Source: Algoriphagus sp.
GTDB taxonomy: Bacteria > Bacteroidota > Bacteroidia > Cytophagales > Cyclobacteriaceae
Assembly (NCBI RefSeq): GCF_024305035.1
Contig: NZ_JAMWZB010000002.1
Coordinates: 107,404-171,403, forward strand
Length of the DNA: 64,000 bases
Direction of reading: 5' to 3'
Positions 9,458-19,401 of the stretch are shown one piece after another. The number at the start of each line of letters is the position of its first letter. Within the stretch, counting starts at the first letter, position 1. The notes under the pieces were generated by a model. It was not told the origin of the DNA, did no database searches, and worked only from the letters and a program-made list of their open reading frames with translations. The position numbers and the translations under genes were made by a program.

Positions 9458-10149
9458 GCGCTAGATTTTTTCCAATTTGACCATATTCCCCAGCTACTGA
9501 ACAGCAGGAAGAAAAGAATAAATCCGATCTGATAGGGGTCGCGGAGAGCGGATTTGGCGGCCAAAAAATCACTGGCCAGGATGCCGGCCAAAAAAGAGAG
9601 GATGGTTCGCGGAAGCATTCCTGGAATCCCAAAAAATAGGATTTGTTTGAGTGAAACCTGAAGGGAGGCGAAAATAAGATTCGCTAATGCAAAAGGGATT
9701 ACCGGGCTAATTCGAATGAAAAATATCAAGGCGCCGGGATGTTTTTTTCTTTTATCCACCGCAAGACGGATTTCTGGATAACGCTTTCCCAACATTTCCC
9801 ATAACTTCGAATTGGACCATTTTCCAACTAGAAATCCAAGGACTGTGGCCACTCCATACCCAATCACAATTAACGGCAGTCCGATCCAGCCTAGGGTAAA
9901 CCCGCTGAGAACTGCGGTAAATGTGGTCGGTAACAAAGCCAATCCCATGCAGATGGCGGCCAACAGTGTAAAAATCAGGTAGCCCAAAAAGCTCTGAGGC
10001 GAAAGAGAAAGAAGCGTTTGATAATTGAGCAAAGCAATCAGGGAGCCCATGGTCGGAAAAACCAGGATCCAAACCCAGGTCATCACAGCCCAGGGTTGGC
10101 TTTTCGCATAGCCCCAAAAGAAGTTGAAAATACTGCCCTTTTTTGTCAT
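9454..10149 (-). CDS. TVP38/TMEM64 (VTT-domain) membrane protein
   Basis: A 231-residue polytopic membrane protein. I prefer ATG at 10149 (MTKKGSIFNFFWGYAKSQPW) over a TTG 11 codons upstream. It has about six hydrophobic helices; the core between residues 95 and 190 has the VTT/SNARE-associated pattern, with FFIRISPVIPFALANLIFA and the PGMLPRTILSF helix that matches the F-R-P-x-x-P style re-entrant loop of the family. VTT proteins are thought to handle lipids or small solutes across the inner membrane; the substrate here is unknown. Its stop codon overlaps the convergent porU2 stop by three bases, leaving no room for a separate terminator. Confidence 0.8.
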   Translation of the reverse strand: MTKKGSIFNFFWGYAKSQPWAVMTWVWILVFPTMGSLIALLNYQTLLSLSPQSFLGYLIFTLLAAICMGLALLPTTFTAVLSGFTLGWIGLPLIVIGYGVATVLGFLVGKWSNSKLWEMLGKRYPEIRLAVDKRKKHPGALIFFIRISPVIPFALANLIFASLQVSLKQILFFGIPGMLPRTILSFLAGILASDFLAAKSALRDPYQIGFILFFLLFSSWGIWSNWKKSSA

Positions 10150-10261
10150 CTTTGGCGGGATTTGGGAAGGATTTTCCCCCAAATCGGGTTACAAGTATAC
10201 GAGTAAAGAATAAATTCAGCTATTCCCTAGCAGAAGACAAACCTTAAAAATTAGAAACCAT

Positions 10262-11407
10262 ATGAAATTCGGTACAAAAGCCATTCACGCCGGAGTCGAG
10301 CCAGACCCAACTACCGGTGCGATAATGACTCCCATCTACCAAACCTCTACTTATGTGCAGCGCTCTCCAGGTGACCATAACGGATACGAGTATTCTCGGA
10401 CCCATAATCCTACCCGAACTGCCCTTCAGGATAATTTGGCTGCCTTAGAAAACGGAAAACATGGAATTTGTTTTTCCTCGGGTTTGGGTGCCATTGACGC
10501 AGTGATTAAGCTGTTTAATCCAGGTGATGAAATCATTAGTACCAATGACCTTTATGGCGGAACTTATCGATTGTTTACCAAAGTTTTTGAGCGATACGGG
10601 ATTAAATTTCACTTTGTGCCCATGGCTGATGCCCAAGTGGTGGCTGAAAAAATCAATGCAAAAACCAAGATGATTTGGGTGGAAACCCCCACCAATCCCA
10701 TGATGAACATCATTGATTTGGAAGCGATGGCTCAGCTTGCTAAATCGCATGGAGTGTTATTAGCCGTGGACAATACCTTTGCTTCTCCTTTCATCCAAAA
10801 CCCGCTTGATTGGGGGGCAGATATTGTCATGCATTCTGTGACCAAGTACCTAGGCGGCCATTCGGATGTGGTGATGGGGGCCTTGGTTGTCAATGAGGAT
10901 GAATTGGCTGAAAAATTAGTTTTTATTCAAAATGCATGCGGAGCCACTCCAGGTCCTCAGGATTGTTTTTTAGTACTCAGGGGAATCAAAACGCTCCATT
11001 TAAGAATGGAGCGACACAGCCAAAATGGTAAAACGATCGCGGCTTACCTGAAGAATCATCCAAAAGTTGCCAAGGTTTATTGGCCGGGCTTTGAAGATCA
11101 CCCCAATCATTCCATTGCCAAAAAGCAAATGCGGGATTTTGGTGGAATGATTTCATTCACCTTGGTTAATAATCGGATCGAGGATGCCAAAACGGTAATG
11201 GAGAATTTCAAACTTTTCTCCCTTGCCGAATCCTTAGGTGGAGTTGAATCCCTTTGCGGGCATCCGGCCAGCATGACCCATGCCAGCATTCCCCGGGAGG
11301 AACGGGAGAAAGTAGGTTTAGTGGATTCTCTTATCCGGCTGAGTGTCGGCGTGGAGGATGCCGAAGACCTGAAAAATGACCTTGCCGAGGCACTGTCGAA
11401 AATCTAA
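10262..11407 (+). CDS. metB: Cystathionine gamma-synthase / gamma-lyase family PLP enzyme
   Basis: A 381-residue cytosolic PLP enzyme of the Cys/Met metabolism family. Visible landmarks are the N-terminal [18 protein letters not shown], the FSSGLGAI phosphate-binding region, the cofactor Asp in AVDNTFASP, and the Schiff-base Lys in [11 protein letters not shown]. Near the C-terminus [11 protein letters not shown] and HPASMTH are family typical. It forms cystathionine from an activated homoserine and cysteine, or runs the lyase reaction; sequence alone does not separate synthase from lyase with certainty. It is monocistronic, and the stop codon abuts that of the next convergent gene. No SAM riboswitch is visible in the 112-base leader. 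Confidence 0.88.
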   Translation: MKFGTKAIHAGVEPDPTTGAIMTPIYQTSTYVQRSPGDHNGYEYSRTHNPTRTALQDNLAALENGKHGICFSSGLGAIDAVIKLFNPGDEIISTNDLYGGTYRLFTKVFERYGIKFHFVPMADAQVVAEKINAKTKMIWVETPTNPMMNIIDLEAMAQLAKSHGVLLAVDNTFASPFIQNPLDWGADIVMHSVTKYLGGHSDVVMGALVVNEDELAEKLVFIQNACGATPGPQDCFLVLRGIKTLHLRMERHSQNGKTIAAYLKNHPKVAKVYWPGFEDHPNHSIAKKQMRDFGGMISFTLVNNRIEDAKTVMENFKLFSLAESLGGVESLCGHPASMTHASIPREEREKVGLVDSLIRLSVGVEDAEDLKNDLAEALSKI

Positions 11408-12241
11408 TTAATCGAGAATTTTCTGAAATAAAGCCAATGCCTGTTTTTCCACTTGGGAGGACAGGCTTTTCTTTTTTTGCTTAAGGTCTTTAACCCAATC
11501 CACATATTTTTTAGATACTTGCTCTTTGTCACTGAGAAAATAAGTCAGCGATTGAAGCTCCAAATGATTGGAATACCAAGGCTTGAGTTTTTCTTTCAAT
11601 TCTGAAATCTCCCCATGAATCTGATCCACAAAGATGGAATTAAAGCCTAAGTGGATGAGCAGATTTTCCAGCATGATGATTTTTCGAAGTCCTTCAAAGA
11701 TATCCTTTAATGCTTTGGAATCCAGTCCATTGCTTTTGTCCAGTTGAAAGAATTCCAGCTCTTCCTGAATCAGTTGATTGATCGCAGTATTGACCGTCAA
11801 GGGTTTGATGTTTTTGCTTCCTAGCAGTGATTTGTGTAAGAGTTCATCCCAATCTTTGAGTGAACTCCCGATAATTAGATCAAAGGTTTCGGTATAAAGT
11901 CCTTTTTTTTCTTTTTCCAGGTAGCTGGCGTAGGAATTGTAAGATTCGCCGGTGGTTTGGATGCGCGCTCGGATTCCCTGCTCGACGAGTTTGAGGTGAT
12001 GGATTTTCCGAAGATTCTTTTGAAGAGGTTTAAAAGGTGAAAAAAAATCAAATTGAAGCCCCTCTTTTTCAAAATGGATTTTGGCCATGAGGTCCGAGTA
12101 AAGCTCTAAAAAGCTTAGTTTGGTATAAAGTTCAAGTGATTTTTTGGATTTGATTTGTTTTCCCAAGGCTAGAAATAATTCCTTTGCCTGGCGATGCTGT
12201 TGCTCAAAAGCCTGGAAAATCGGAGAAGTTTTGCGCTGCAT
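11408..12241 (-). CDS. Hypothetical helical protein, third gene of the photolyase operon
   Basis: A 277-residue protein I do not recognise. It lacks a signal peptide or membrane segments and is rich in Lys, Leu, Glu and Phe with strong helix character throughout. Charged heptad-like stretches include FKPLQKNLRKIHHLKLVEQG near 70-90 and a C-terminal KDLKQKKKSLSSQVEKQ. The overall look, an all-helical bundle with scattered His and Arg, is faintly like CHAD domains (polyphosphate binding), but the canonical motifs are not evident, so I do not assign it. It starts 3 bases after the DUF2027-Smr stop and is probably co-transcribed with it and the photolyase. Confidence 0.75.
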   Translation of the reverse strand: MQRKTSPIFQAFEQQHRQAKELFLALGKQIKSKKSLELYTKLSFLELYSDLMAKIHFEKEGLQFDFFSPFKPLQKNLRKIHHLKLVEQGIRARIQTTGESYNSYASYLEKEKKGLYTETFDLIIGSSLKDWDELLHKSLLGSKNIKPLTVNTAINQLIQEELEFFQLDKSNGLDSKALKDIFEGLRKIIMLENLLIHLGFNSIFVDQIHGEISELKEKLKPWYSNHLELQSLTYFLSDKEQVSKKYVDWVKDLKQKKKSLSSQVEKQALALFQKILD

Positions 12242-12244
12242 GAA

Positions 12245-13195
12245 TTAGGAAATTCTAACTAAGGTGGCTCCAAAGCCCCACTTATCTTTCTGCGTGTCCT
12301 GAAAGTAATTAATATTTCCCAATTGACTAAGGCGCTTGTGAATTTCTTTTCGAAGGACTCCATTTCCGATTCCGTGGATAAAGGTGATTTCGTCCATGCC
12401 TGTCTGTATGGCTTGGTCAAGTTTTCGTTCAAAAACCTCCAATTGGATCCTGAGTTTTTCCGAGTTACTAAGCGACTGGTGATTTTCTACCAGTTCCTCG
12501 ATGTGCAAGTCTATGCTCCGATTCGGTCGCTGGATTCGCTGCTCCTCGGGTTTGGGACGGAGTGCATCCAGTTCATAATTCAGCGCTTGAATATCGAGCT
12601 CCTTTGTGGTTTGTTCCAGGTGAAAAAGATAAGCGGATTTGCCCAGAAATGGAGCTTTGCTGAGATGCTTGAAAAATTGGGTGGGTTTGATTTTAAGTTG
12701 TCGCTCAAAAGGAGGAATGGCTTTTTCCAATTGGTTTTGAATGGGGATAAAGCGAAGTAAAAAGGCTGGCCACTGATCCATTTCTTTGAGTAGGCGATCG
12801 TCAAACTTTTTGGCGATTCCGGGTTTAATTCGTTCTGCCAAAAGCGTTCGATGATTGGGACCAAAAACCTCTGAGGCATGAGCTAAGTATTCCTGCTTGC
12901 TGTCATTGATGAGGTAGAGGCTTAGGTTTTGATCGTTGATTGGGACAAAGGCCAAATATAATCCTTGATCTTTTGGTGCCGATAGCGGAGCAGGGGTTTC
13001 GGCTTTGACCTCATTGGATTCATTATCCCCGAAATAGGCACGCTCCACTTCAGAGATAACGACCGCTTCCGACTTCATGGCTGGGATAATAAATCCGTCT
13101 TCGATTTCTACTTCGATTCTCCCACCCGAGGATATTTTGCGGACTATTCCTTCTTCTTTTCCGTGTAATAATCGTACTCGATCGCCGATATTCAT
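12245..13195 (-). CDS. DUF2027 and Smr domain protein
   Basis: A 316-residue protein. The N-terminal ~50 residues are a KOW/Tudor-like beta unit (MNIGDRVRLLHGKEEGIVRKI). The middle (about 70-190) matches the Bacteroidota DUF2027 fold. The C-terminal ~85 residues are an Smr domain: SIDLHIEELVE, then the FIHGIGNGVLRKEIHKRL nuclease/binding signature, ending in a GFGATLVRIS strand. Smr domains act as nicking endonucleases or RNA-cleaving/ribosome-rescue modules and also sit at the end of MutS2. Its start overlaps the photolyase stop by 4 bases, which suggests translational coupling. A DNA- or RNA-related role is inferred from the domain and neighbour. Confidence 0.85.
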   Translation of the reverse strand: MNIGDRVRLLHGKEEGIVRKISSGGRIEVEIEDGFIIPAMKSEAVVISEVERAYFGDNESNEVKAETPAPLSAPKDQGLYLAFVPINDQNLSLYLINDSKQEYLAHASEVFGPNHRTLLAERIKPGIAKKFDDRLLKEMDQWPAFLLRFIPIQNQLEKAIPPFERQLKIKPTQFFKHLSKAPFLGKSAYLFHLEQTTKELDIQALNYELDALRPKPEEQRIQRPNRSIDLHIEELVENHQSLSNSEKLRIQLEVFERKLDQAIQTGMDEITFIHGIGNGVLRKEIHKRLSQLGNINYFQDTQKDKWGFGATLVRIS

Positions 13196-14490
13196 GAATT
13201 CAATGCTTCTTTGTAAGTATCCAATGCTCTTTGTCTTGCAAATTTATGATCTACGATGGGTTTTGGGTACTCTTTGCTAGTTAATTCTGGAATCCATTTT
13301 TTAATGTACTTCAAATCCTTGTCAAATTTCTCTGTTTGGGATTCAGGATTAAATACCCTAAAGTAAGGCTGTGCATCGGTACCCGTACCAGCTGCCCATT
13401 GCCAGCCCCCGTTATTGGAGGCTAACTCAAAATCCAAGAGTTTCCGCGCAAAATAGGCCTCTCCCCAACGCCAGTCAATCAGCAGGTGCTTGGTTAAAAA
13501 TGAGGCGACAATCATTCGCACCCGATTGTGCATGTAGCCGGTTGCGTTGAGTTCCCGCATTCCTGCATCTACAATAGGGTACCCGGTTTTGCCTTCACAC
13601 CAAGCGTTAAATTCCTCCTCATTATTTCGCCAGGGGATCTGATCGTAAGCGGGCTTGAAGGCCTTTTCTATCACTTGGGGATTAAAGGCAAGGATAGTCA
13701 TATAAAATTCCCTCCAAATCAATTCATTGAGGTAGGTGTCATTGAGTTTTGCGGCTTGGAGTGCAAGATTCCGGATAGAAACCGTTCCAAAACGGAGGTG
13801 AATCCCCATTCTACTGGTTCCGGATTTTGCCGGGAAATTTCGATTTTTATCGTAGTCGGCGATGATTTGCTTATCGGGTTGCTTTGGAGGGATTTCGATT
13901 TTTGATCGAGTAAATCCCACCTCCTGTAAGCTAGGTAAATTCAATGGGCCGGTTTGGTTAAGATTTTTCCAATGGAAATAGCTTAATGCCTCTATGTTTT
14001 GTTTGTTGAAGTTCTCCCGCCAAACTTTGCTGTAGGGGGTAAACACTTTATAAAAATCCCCCGATCCGTTAAGTACTTCGCCCGGCTCGAAAATCATCTG
14101 GTCCTTAAAGGTGTAAAAGTCAATTTTGTGGTCCTTGAGAAGTTGTTCAACGGCCTGATCTCTTTTTTTGGCGTAGGGCTCGTAGTCGCGGTTGGTGTAC
14201 ACGGCCTGAAGATCATAGTCGCGGATCAATTTTTGGTAAACTTCCATCGGCTTTCCAATTTTGATCAATAGGGAACTCCCTTTTTCTTCCAGTTCAGACT
14301 TGAGTCGACTGATCTGATCGTGGATAAATCCCACTCGGGCATCATCTTTATCCTCTAGTTTTTCAAGGATATTTTGATCAAAAATAAAGAGCGGTAAGAC
14401 ATTTTCTTCCTGCTGGAGCGCATAGTACAAACCTGTATTATCTTCTAATCGAAGATCTCTTCGAAACCAAAAAAGCGTTAGTTTTTTCAC
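13192..14490 (-). CDS. phrB: Deoxyribodipyrimidine photo-lyase (cryptochrome/photolyase family)
   Basis: A 432-residue protein starting at GTG (14488-14490), giving MKKLTLFWFRRDLRLEDNTG, the classic photolyase N-terminus. The C-terminal FAD domain shows GTSRMGIHLRFGTVSIR, the LIWREFYM helix, MRELNATGYMHNRVRMIVASF, the WRWGEAYFARKLLDFELASN segment and GGWQWAAGTGTDAQPYFRVFNP. These fit a class I CPD photolyase; a 6-4 or DASH type is less likely. The enzyme repairs UV-made pyrimidine dimers using blue light. It heads a three-gene operon with an Smr-domain protein and an unknown helical protein. The array of hairpin repeats lies immediately upstream. Confidence 0.92.
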   Translation of the reverse strand: MKKLTLFWFRRDLRLEDNTGLYYALQQEENVLPLFIFDQNILEKLEDKDDARVGFIHDQISRLKSELEEKGSSLLIKIGKPMEVYQKLIRDYDLQAVYTNRDYEPYAKKRDQAVEQLLKDHKIDFYTFKDQMIFEPGEVLNGSGDFYKVFTPYSKVWRENFNKQNIEALSYFHWKNLNQTGPLNLPSLQEVGFTRSKIEIPPKQPDKQIIADYDKNRNFPAKSGTSRMGIHLRFGTVSIRNLALQAAKLNDTYLNELIWREFYMTILAFNPQVIEKAFKPAYDQIPWRNNEEEFNAWCEGKTGYPIVDAGMRELNATGYMHNRVRMIVASFLTKHLLIDWRWGEAYFARKLLDFELASNNGGWQWAAGTGTDAQPYFRVFNPESQTEKFDKDLKYIKKWIPELTSKEYPKPIVDHKFARQRALDTYKEALNS

Positions 14491-14514
14491 GTGTTTAGAA
14501 TTGAATTTTAATGA

Positions 14515-14755
14515 TCATGTGGAATCGTGCAAAGTTGATAGTCATGCCCCTGTGAGAATTTTCAGTCGTGCTCGATTTACGGTGTCTATCGTTGATTTTC
14601 AAAGGTTACATGGGATCTCGCAATTCTAATCATCCCGGTGTGTGACGGGTACGTCATGCTCGATTTCATGCCTCTATCATTGTTTTTTAGCGGTCACATG
14701 GAATACCCCGGATAATCATGTTCCTGCGTGTCGATTACTCGACATGGGGACTTCA
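14515..14755. repeat. Array of three degenerate ~90-bp repeats, each with a hairpin
   Basis: The 306-base gap between tamB and phrB has no gene. It holds three diverged direct repeats starting near 14515, 14606 and 14694 (spacings 91 and 88), the last one truncated. Shared pieces are tcacatggaat at the unit start, then gataatcat, ctgtgtga, gtgctcgattt and tctatc-ttgattttt. Each unit has a 4-base-loop hairpin at the same place: 14550-14565 (weak), 14643-14656 (TGACG/CGTCA) and 14729-14744 (TGTCGA/TCGACA). The stems differ in sequence but keep pairing, which suggests selection on structure. Nature unknown: REP-like element, attachment site or leader RNA of phrB. Confidence 0.6.
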
Positions 14756-14796
14756 AGGAGTTTTTTGATAAAAAAGAGCATTCCGCCTAGAATTGT

Positions 14797-17700
14797 TTAC
14801 TTCCCTTTCATTTTTATGGGAAACTTAACCTCATTTTTCGGATGAAGTTTTTCCAAGCGATCCTCAATATTATCGAGCTTTATCGGCTTCCAATCCTCTT
14901 GTTTATACCTTAGGTAATTGTCCGAGTCTTCTCGAAGGTCATCGGGTTGGTCCTGCTTCTGGGTGATTTTTTTAAATAATTCAGAAAAGGAATTGAATGA
15001 GATATTCTGAGAAAGCGAAACCCCATAAGTGGCTACGTTCCGGGACAGGGAGAGCGAAGTAAATGTATTGAAATTATTTCTATTGAATACCCGAAGCCGA
15101 TAGACTCCGTCTTCAGTAATCATGTACTCGGCCTGCCAGTCACCAATAATGGATGCTGCATCAGCCTGGCCGTTATTACCGGTAAACCCACCGTCCCGAG
15201 ATACGCGTAGCCTACCGTCTAAAAAGGTATAAGCCACGCTTAACTGGAAGGTTTCCAGTGCGTTTTGATCCAAAGAGGCCAAATCAATATTGACTTCTAG
15301 GTTTTTGTCCACTTGACCCAGAAAGCTGTTCAATTGGGAAGATAGCAATTGTCCTAAAGAGTTTGAGAAGGAGTTCACTCCTGCAAATTGACCTTCCGGA
15401 GAAAAAGATCGGGTCATGATCACAGAGAAAACTTGCCGGTTCATCTCCTGCTCATTATTGGCGATTCGGGATTGGAAGGCAGAAATCGCTGTTTGGATTT
15501 CTCCACTACTCGGAAATTGGGAGAAGTCAAAACCAAAATCAAATTCGGGGGAAAGTAATTCCCCTCGAAGGTTCATGATGACATTCACCGGAAAACGTCT
15601 TCGGGTAAGACTGCTTTCCTGCTCGCTGACCGAGGTTCGGGCAACCAGTGGTTGGATGGACACTTGTTCGGTATATTTTGCGGTCAAATTCATGACTCCT
15701 TCGTAAGGATTTCCATACCAAGTAATTCGCCCCCCTGGTTCTACAGTGAACTCTTTGCGAAGTACATTGTACAGGGAAAAATTGTACATCGCCTCAGTGA
15801 TTTCGTAAGTCCCACTCAAAGTAAAAAGTCCCTGAGTATCAATATTCATTGTTAAAATTCCACGCCCTCGACCCGAGATTTTCTCTTCGGTTCTCGGGTC
15901 TATGATGATCTCTGTATAGGCATCTGGGGTGATGTCGAGTATAAAATTCATTCGCACATTATCAATATCAAGGCGATTTACATCTTCGGAAATTTGTTGA
16001 ATGCGTGCGGTGTCTTGAATGTTAATAAAATGAATAAAATCCTCGCTGGTCTGCTCATCACTACTGGTTAGGGGAATAAATATCCGGGTGTTGGGTTGAC
16101 TGGTCGCTCTGGCGGTGATGTCCAGATTGGACGTAGACCCTTCGATGTCCAGAGTCCCGCTGACAAAGGCATTTCCATAAAAAGTCTCGTTGTCACGGGC
16201 AGTGGTGTTAAGTACTTGAAAATTATTCATTCTTGAATCAATATCCAGAATAATATCATTTAAGCCCTGGTAGGTCAGTCCTCCATTTAAACTGGCTGTA
16301 TTTCCATTGATGTCTTTCAAAGTCAGTTGGGAAAAATTGATTTGTCCGGGATCAAAAAGTATGCTTCCGTCAAGTTGATAGGGGGTGTTGAGGAATTTAA
16401 TGCGGAACTTTCCCTGGTTGACCTTTCCCCGACCGGTCAATTCGGGTTGACGGGCATTTCCTCTCAGCTGAAGATCACCTGTGACTGTGCCGCCCATATC
16501 GGAGAGGTAGTTGGAAAGAAAAGGCTCAAAACTCACCAAATCTGCATCTCTGAGTTCACCGTCCAGATTAAAATCAAATTCCTCCAAGCCAATATCTCCA
16601 GCCATTTGGATGGTTCGCTTTCCATTGAGGAAGTTTTCAACATTTACCTCTAGCTGGTTATCATACAGTTGAGCGGTGGTTTGAAGATCGCCTACAGGCA
16701 ATTGATTAATTTGAAAATCAGTAATTCCAAATGTTAAATCAAGTAAGCTTTCTCCAGTTTCTGAGCTCCGCAAATAAATATTTCCATCTGAGGTTCCCTC
16801 GTATTCTTGGGCAGTAAAGGTGTTGAACAGGTCCACATTCACATTTTGAATACTCAGATTCAGGCTGTCTTCAACTCCTTCGCCTATTTTCCCTTCCAAA
16901 TCAATTTCCTGCTCCCCAGAAACAATTCGAACGTTTCTAAAGCCGATTTCCCCTTGCCTCAAGGTGATTTGATTGAGCGAATCAAAATTCCAGTTTCGTT
17001 CCAACACGATCAACTCAGAAGGTTGAAAGGAGATTTTGGTATCATTGGGCGTAAACTCTGCAACTGCATCTATTCGGGCACTACTTCTGGTCGAATCTTG
17101 ATCCAGGGCAAATTCAAGATTCAATGCATTGTCATTCCAGATCGCTTCAAATCCAAAATTGGAGAAATCCAGATCTTGACCGATGTGCTGCTCTTTGGAG
17201 TAAATGTAAAAAGAGGCCAAAATCTCTTCGCTGTTGATGATTTTGGAGGTGTTGAAATCAATGTTGACGTTTCGGGCAATGTTATCCCGAAACTGTAAAG
17301 TGTCCAAGCTGGTGAAAAAATTGAAGATGGTATTTTCCTCCGTTTGATAAAATGCCCCTTCAATCACCGTATTTTTAGAAATCCGGTAATCTGGCTGAAA
17401 TAAATCCAAAAGGGGATTGATGTCAATTAGCCGGACATTCAGGTCCAAATTGTAGGGGACTGAGAAATATTCTTCCAAATCGGCTACTGGAGGTTCTTCT
17501 TTGGTGATGATCGATAAATATTGCTGGAACAAAAATGGGAGATCTTTGGCCATTTGCTCCAACTGAAATTTTCCCGAGGCGCCAGCTACCACATAGTCCG
17601 AATTCAGAGACATGGTTCTGGTACCTCCTGCAAAAAGGGATTGGAAGTAAAAATCCCCTAATTCTAAATATCGGTCTTGGAAGCCGATGCTCAGGTCGCT

Positions 17701-19401
17701 GAATCGGGCAATTCCGTTTAACTCATCGATATTGATCCCTTCGATATCCATTTCGACTTTTCCTTTAATAAAAGTCTTTTCCTGAGCAAGTTTGAGTTCA
17801 TCTAGATTCGCGCTATCCAGGCTGAGTTTAAGTTCGATGGCCTCAGAGCCTTCGCGCAAATCAATGGACCCATTTGCCAACAGTTGAAGATTGGGATCCT
17901 GGATTTGGAGATTGCCCTTGAAAAGATCCAAGCCATAAGTAGCTGTGGTTTCAATATTTGTATAGTCGTAACCTAAAACACCGAGTTGAGCAATTTTGGC
18001 ATCTAAATCCAAGCGTAGATTGTCTCGGTTAGAGCCTCTGATATTGACGTTTCCCTCCAGGCTAAGCCGCTGAAGTAAGTCAGGATCTTCCAAGAGCACA
18101 CCCAAATCAAGTTCTTGGATGACTACATTGGAAACCACCTGATTAACTCCATTTTTAAGGTCATAATTTACCCGACCAACCAAATTTCCAATACTGGTTT
18201 GGAATTCTCCATTGGTAGTGAATCGGGTAGGTAAGCCTGCAAAATCCGCATTGAGACGGATGATATTGAGCTTTTGAAGTTCATGCTGAAGTCCTCTGCT
18301 GAGGTAAGGGGCTAGGTCTCGAGCTTGGATAGTTGAATTTTTTAAGGATAAATTCAAGTAGGTATTTTCCAGGTCGGGAAGTCCATCGACTCGGAAGGCC
18401 CCGAAAATCTCTGTTCGTCTTCCTAACCGAATTAATAACTCTTCGGAACGAATGTCCGAAAGTGGGCCGGAAACTTTTCCGCTCAGCACGAGGGTATCCT
18501 CGATGTCGGGAAGATTGGGGACAAAAAAGCGTAAATCCTGAAGTCCAATTGAGGCTTCGTCAAAATCAGCAATGACCACCACTTTATTGAGAAAATCAGA
18601 AAACGCATCAGCACTCGCATATTCCAGTCTGAGAAAATGTTTAATTGAACTTTTATTGGTGCTAAGATTGAGCCGGTCAAATTCCAAAAGTTCCGCATTG
18701 TAAGTGAGATCAGTTCGGAATTCGTTGATTTCAAGGCCTGAGTTGGATTCTATCCCACTCAAAAATGCCAGATCGATGCCGATTTCGTCTCCGTCCACAT
18801 AGAAATCTGATGCCTGAGCTTGAATTTTTTGAAAGCGCATGTGATTATAATCCAGCCCTTCAGAAATGGTATCCGAATTGTAATTGGCCAAGGTAAAAGC
18901 TGATTGCCTCAACTCAAGTCGGCCAATGCTGAATTTACTTCCTTTCGAAGCACTGCTTGAGCCAAAAAGGGAACTTAATTCTTTGGTCCAGCGATTAATA
19001 TTCATAGTCGAGTCTCCAGCGTGTGTGAGCAGCTGAATGGTCGCTTGCTCTATTCGGATTTCATCAAGGGTGGGGCCTGACCCGAAAAGCAGGGAATTCA
19101 CCTCGAAATCAATGAAGGCACTTTCGGCCAAAATCATGGTGCTGTCCTGGTGGTCTTTGATTTCCAGACCAGATACAGAGAGGGCATCCCACCAGTTGAT
19201 GGTAACTCGGTTGATTTGGGTTCTAAAATCAGAGTTCTTATTGAGGTACCCTGTAATTTGATCGATGGCCCAATTCTGTACCGTTTCGGTTTGCAAAAGA
19301 CCCGCGATGAGTAGAATCCCAAAAAATAAAGTGGCTATGCCCCAAAGCAAAAATCGAAATGCTTTGTATAAAAAATCCCTAACTTTCGAGCTATTTTCCA
19401 A
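14797..19401 (-). CDS. tamB: Translocation and assembly module protein TamB-like
   Basis: A 1534-residue protein. Start is TTG at 19399-19401, the only plausible codon ahead of the single N-terminal membrane helix (about residues 13-35); the next Met is near residue 88. The long body is repetitive beta-rich sequence of the AsmA/TamB lipid-transport type. The C-terminal DUF490/TamB domain contains GRGILTMNIDTQGLFTLSGT, the MYNFSLYNVLRKEFTVEPGG segment and FPVNVIMNLRGELLSPEFDF. Such proteins bridge the inner and outer membranes and move phospholipid or help outer-membrane assembly. The usual TamA/Omp85 partner is not adjacent. Its start codon overlaps by one base the divergent tsaD start. Confidence 0.88.
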   Translation of the reverse strand: MENSSKVRDFLYKAFRFLLWGIATLFFGILLIAGLLQTETVQNWAIDQITGYLNKNSDFRTQINRVTINWWDALSVSGLEIKDHQDSTMILAESAFIDFEVNSLLFGSGPTLDEIRIEQATIQLLTHAGDSTMNINRWTKELSSLFGSSSASKGSKFSIGRLELRQSAFTLANYNSDTISEGLDYNHMRFQKIQAQASDFYVDGDEIGIDLAFLSGIESNSGLEINEFRTDLTYNAELLEFDRLNLSTNKSSIKHFLRLEYASADAFSDFLNKVVVIADFDEASIGLQDLRFFVPNLPDIEDTLVLSGKVSGPLSDIRSEELLIRLGRRTEIFGAFRVDGLPDLENTYLNLSLKNSTIQARDLAPYLSRGLQHELQKLNIIRLNADFAGLPTRFTTNGEFQTSIGNLVGRVNYDLKNGVNQVVSNVVIQELDLGVLLEDPDLLQRLSLEGNVNIRGSNRDNLRLDLDAKIAQLGVLGYDYTNIETTATYGLDLFKGNLQIQDPNLQLLANGSIDLREGSEAIELKLSLDSANLDELKLAQEKTFIKGKVEMDIEGINIDELNGIARFSDLSIGFQDRYLELGDFYFQSLFAGGTRTMSLNSDYVVAGASGKFQLEQMAKDLPFLFQQYLSIITKEEPPVADLEEYFSVPYNLDLNVRLIDINPLLDLFQPDYRISKNTVIEGAFYQTEENTIFNFFTSLDTLQFRDNIARNVNIDFNTSKIINSEEILASFYIYSKEQHIGQDLDFSNFGFEAIWNDNALNLEFALDQDSTRSSARIDAVAEFTPNDTKISFQPSELIVLERNWNFDSLNQITLRQGEIGFRNVRIVSGEQEIDLEGKIGEGVEDSLNLSIQNVNVDLFNTFTAQEYEGTSDGNIYLRSSETGESLLDLTFGITDFQINQLPVGDLQTTAQLYDNQLEVNVENFLNGKRTIQMAGDIGLEEFDFNLDGELRDADLVSFEPFLSNYLSDMGGTVTGDLQLRGNARQPELTGRGKVNQGKFRIKFLNTPYQLDGSILFDPGQINFSQLTLKDINGNTASLNGGLTYQGLNDIILDIDSRMNNFQVLNTTARDNETFYGNAFVSGTLDIEGSTSNLDITARATSQPNTRIFIPLTSSDEQTSEDFIHFINIQDTARIQQISEDVNRLDIDNVRMNFILDITPDAYTEIIIDPRTEEKISGRGRGILTMNIDTQGLFTLSGTYEITEAMYNFSLYNVLRKEFTVEPGGRITWYGNPYEGVMNLTAKYTEQVSIQPLVARTSVSEQESSLTRRRFPVNVIMNLRGELLSPEFDFGFDFSQFPSSGEIQTAISAFQSRIANNEQEMNRQVFSVIMTRSFSPEGQFAGVNSFSNSLGQLLSSQLNSFLGQVDKNLEVNIDLASLDQNALETFQLSVAYTFLDGRLRVSRDGGFTGNNGQADAASIIGDWQAEYMITEDGVYRLRVFNRNNFNTFTSLSLSRNVATYGVSLSQNISFNSFSELFKKITQKQDQPDDLREDSDNYLRYKQEDWKPIKLDNIEDRLEKLHPKNEVKFPIKMKGK

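Noticed and set aside
14642..14845. A plus-strand 67-codon frame in the hairpin-repeat gap
   Set aside because: It runs through the diverged repeats and into the tamB 3' end with Cys/Ser/Pro-rich content unlike real proteins here; no start site support.
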